Below, one piece after another: positions 63,960 to 64,000 of a DNA stretch of 64,000 nucleotides. Under the pieces are notes generated by a model. That model saw nothing but the letters and a program-made list of their open reading frames with translations. It was not told where the DNA came from and searched no databases. Source of the stretch: Amphimedon queenslandica. Lineage: Eukaryota; Porifera; Demospongiae; Haplosclerida; Niphatidae. The stretch is from the NCBI RefSeq assembly GCF_000090795.2, contig NW_003546323.1, positions 60,528 through 124,527 of the forward strand, given 5' to 3'. The translations under genes and the position numbers were made by a program. Every line of letters begins with the position of its first letter. The first letter of the stretch is position 1.

Positions 63960-64000
63960 TATTTACAATTGTCTTATTACCATTATTATATGTTCTGATT

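Noticed and set aside
1-64000. tRNA, rRNA or other structured RNA genes
   Set aside because: None was recognised by eye on either strand; a covariance-model scan would be needed to exclude them.

Overview
The window looks like an animal genome with very small introns (mostly 40-60 nt, one 38 nt), AT-rich spacers and many extracellular SRCR, fibronectin-III, astacin and receptor-tyrosine-phosphatase domains. This is most consistent with a demosponge (Amphimedon-like); that assignment is inferred from style and gene content, not from a database match. Most multi-exon models here were built by hand from conserved GT/AG sites. In every finished model the exon phases add up to an open frame ending in a stop. 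No transcripts or alignments could be run.

Layout, left to right. (1) 1-2795: a ~178-bp satellite array in an intron, then the C-terminal half of a receptor tyrosine phosphatase with an active D1 and a degenerate D2. (2) 4947-17094: three tandem secreted astacin-SRCR-SRCR proteins; the third has lost its zinc and catalytic residues. The spacers hold MITE-like DNA elements and a ~470-bp tandem repeat. (3) 17860-37996: two large intronless genes for beta-helix proteins with a polytopic membrane domain and a conserved tail. They flank three single-pass receptors of Ig/Fn3 type, the last of which carries two ITIM-like motifs. (4) 38096-40578: two housekeeping genes on the minus strand, COQ4 and a CCDC43 homologue. 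(5) 40734-48052: two paralogous three-SRCR single-pass receptors with PPxY tails. (6) 48463-55988: two more intronless beta-helix/polytopic genes on the minus strand, with a 112-bp MITE just upstream of the second. (7) 56925-58217: two very small membrane proteins. (8) 58430-59970: a HAP40/F8A homologue, then a poorly resolved plus-strand gene running to the right edge.

Taken together this is a dense cluster of lineage-expanded surface and secreted proteins placed among conserved housekeeping genes. Recurrent themes are extracellular recognition modules, short cytoplasmic tails carrying PPxY, ITIM-like or RE[PST]LL motifs, and related ~180-bp satellites sitting in introns of the receptor genes, several of them between ectodomain and tail exons. 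A role in recognition or immunity is inferred from architecture only.

The strongest candidates for something undescribed are the four-member intronless beta-helix/polytopic family, the sponge receptor with a PECAM-like pair of ITIM-like motifs, and the tandem pseudo-astacin.
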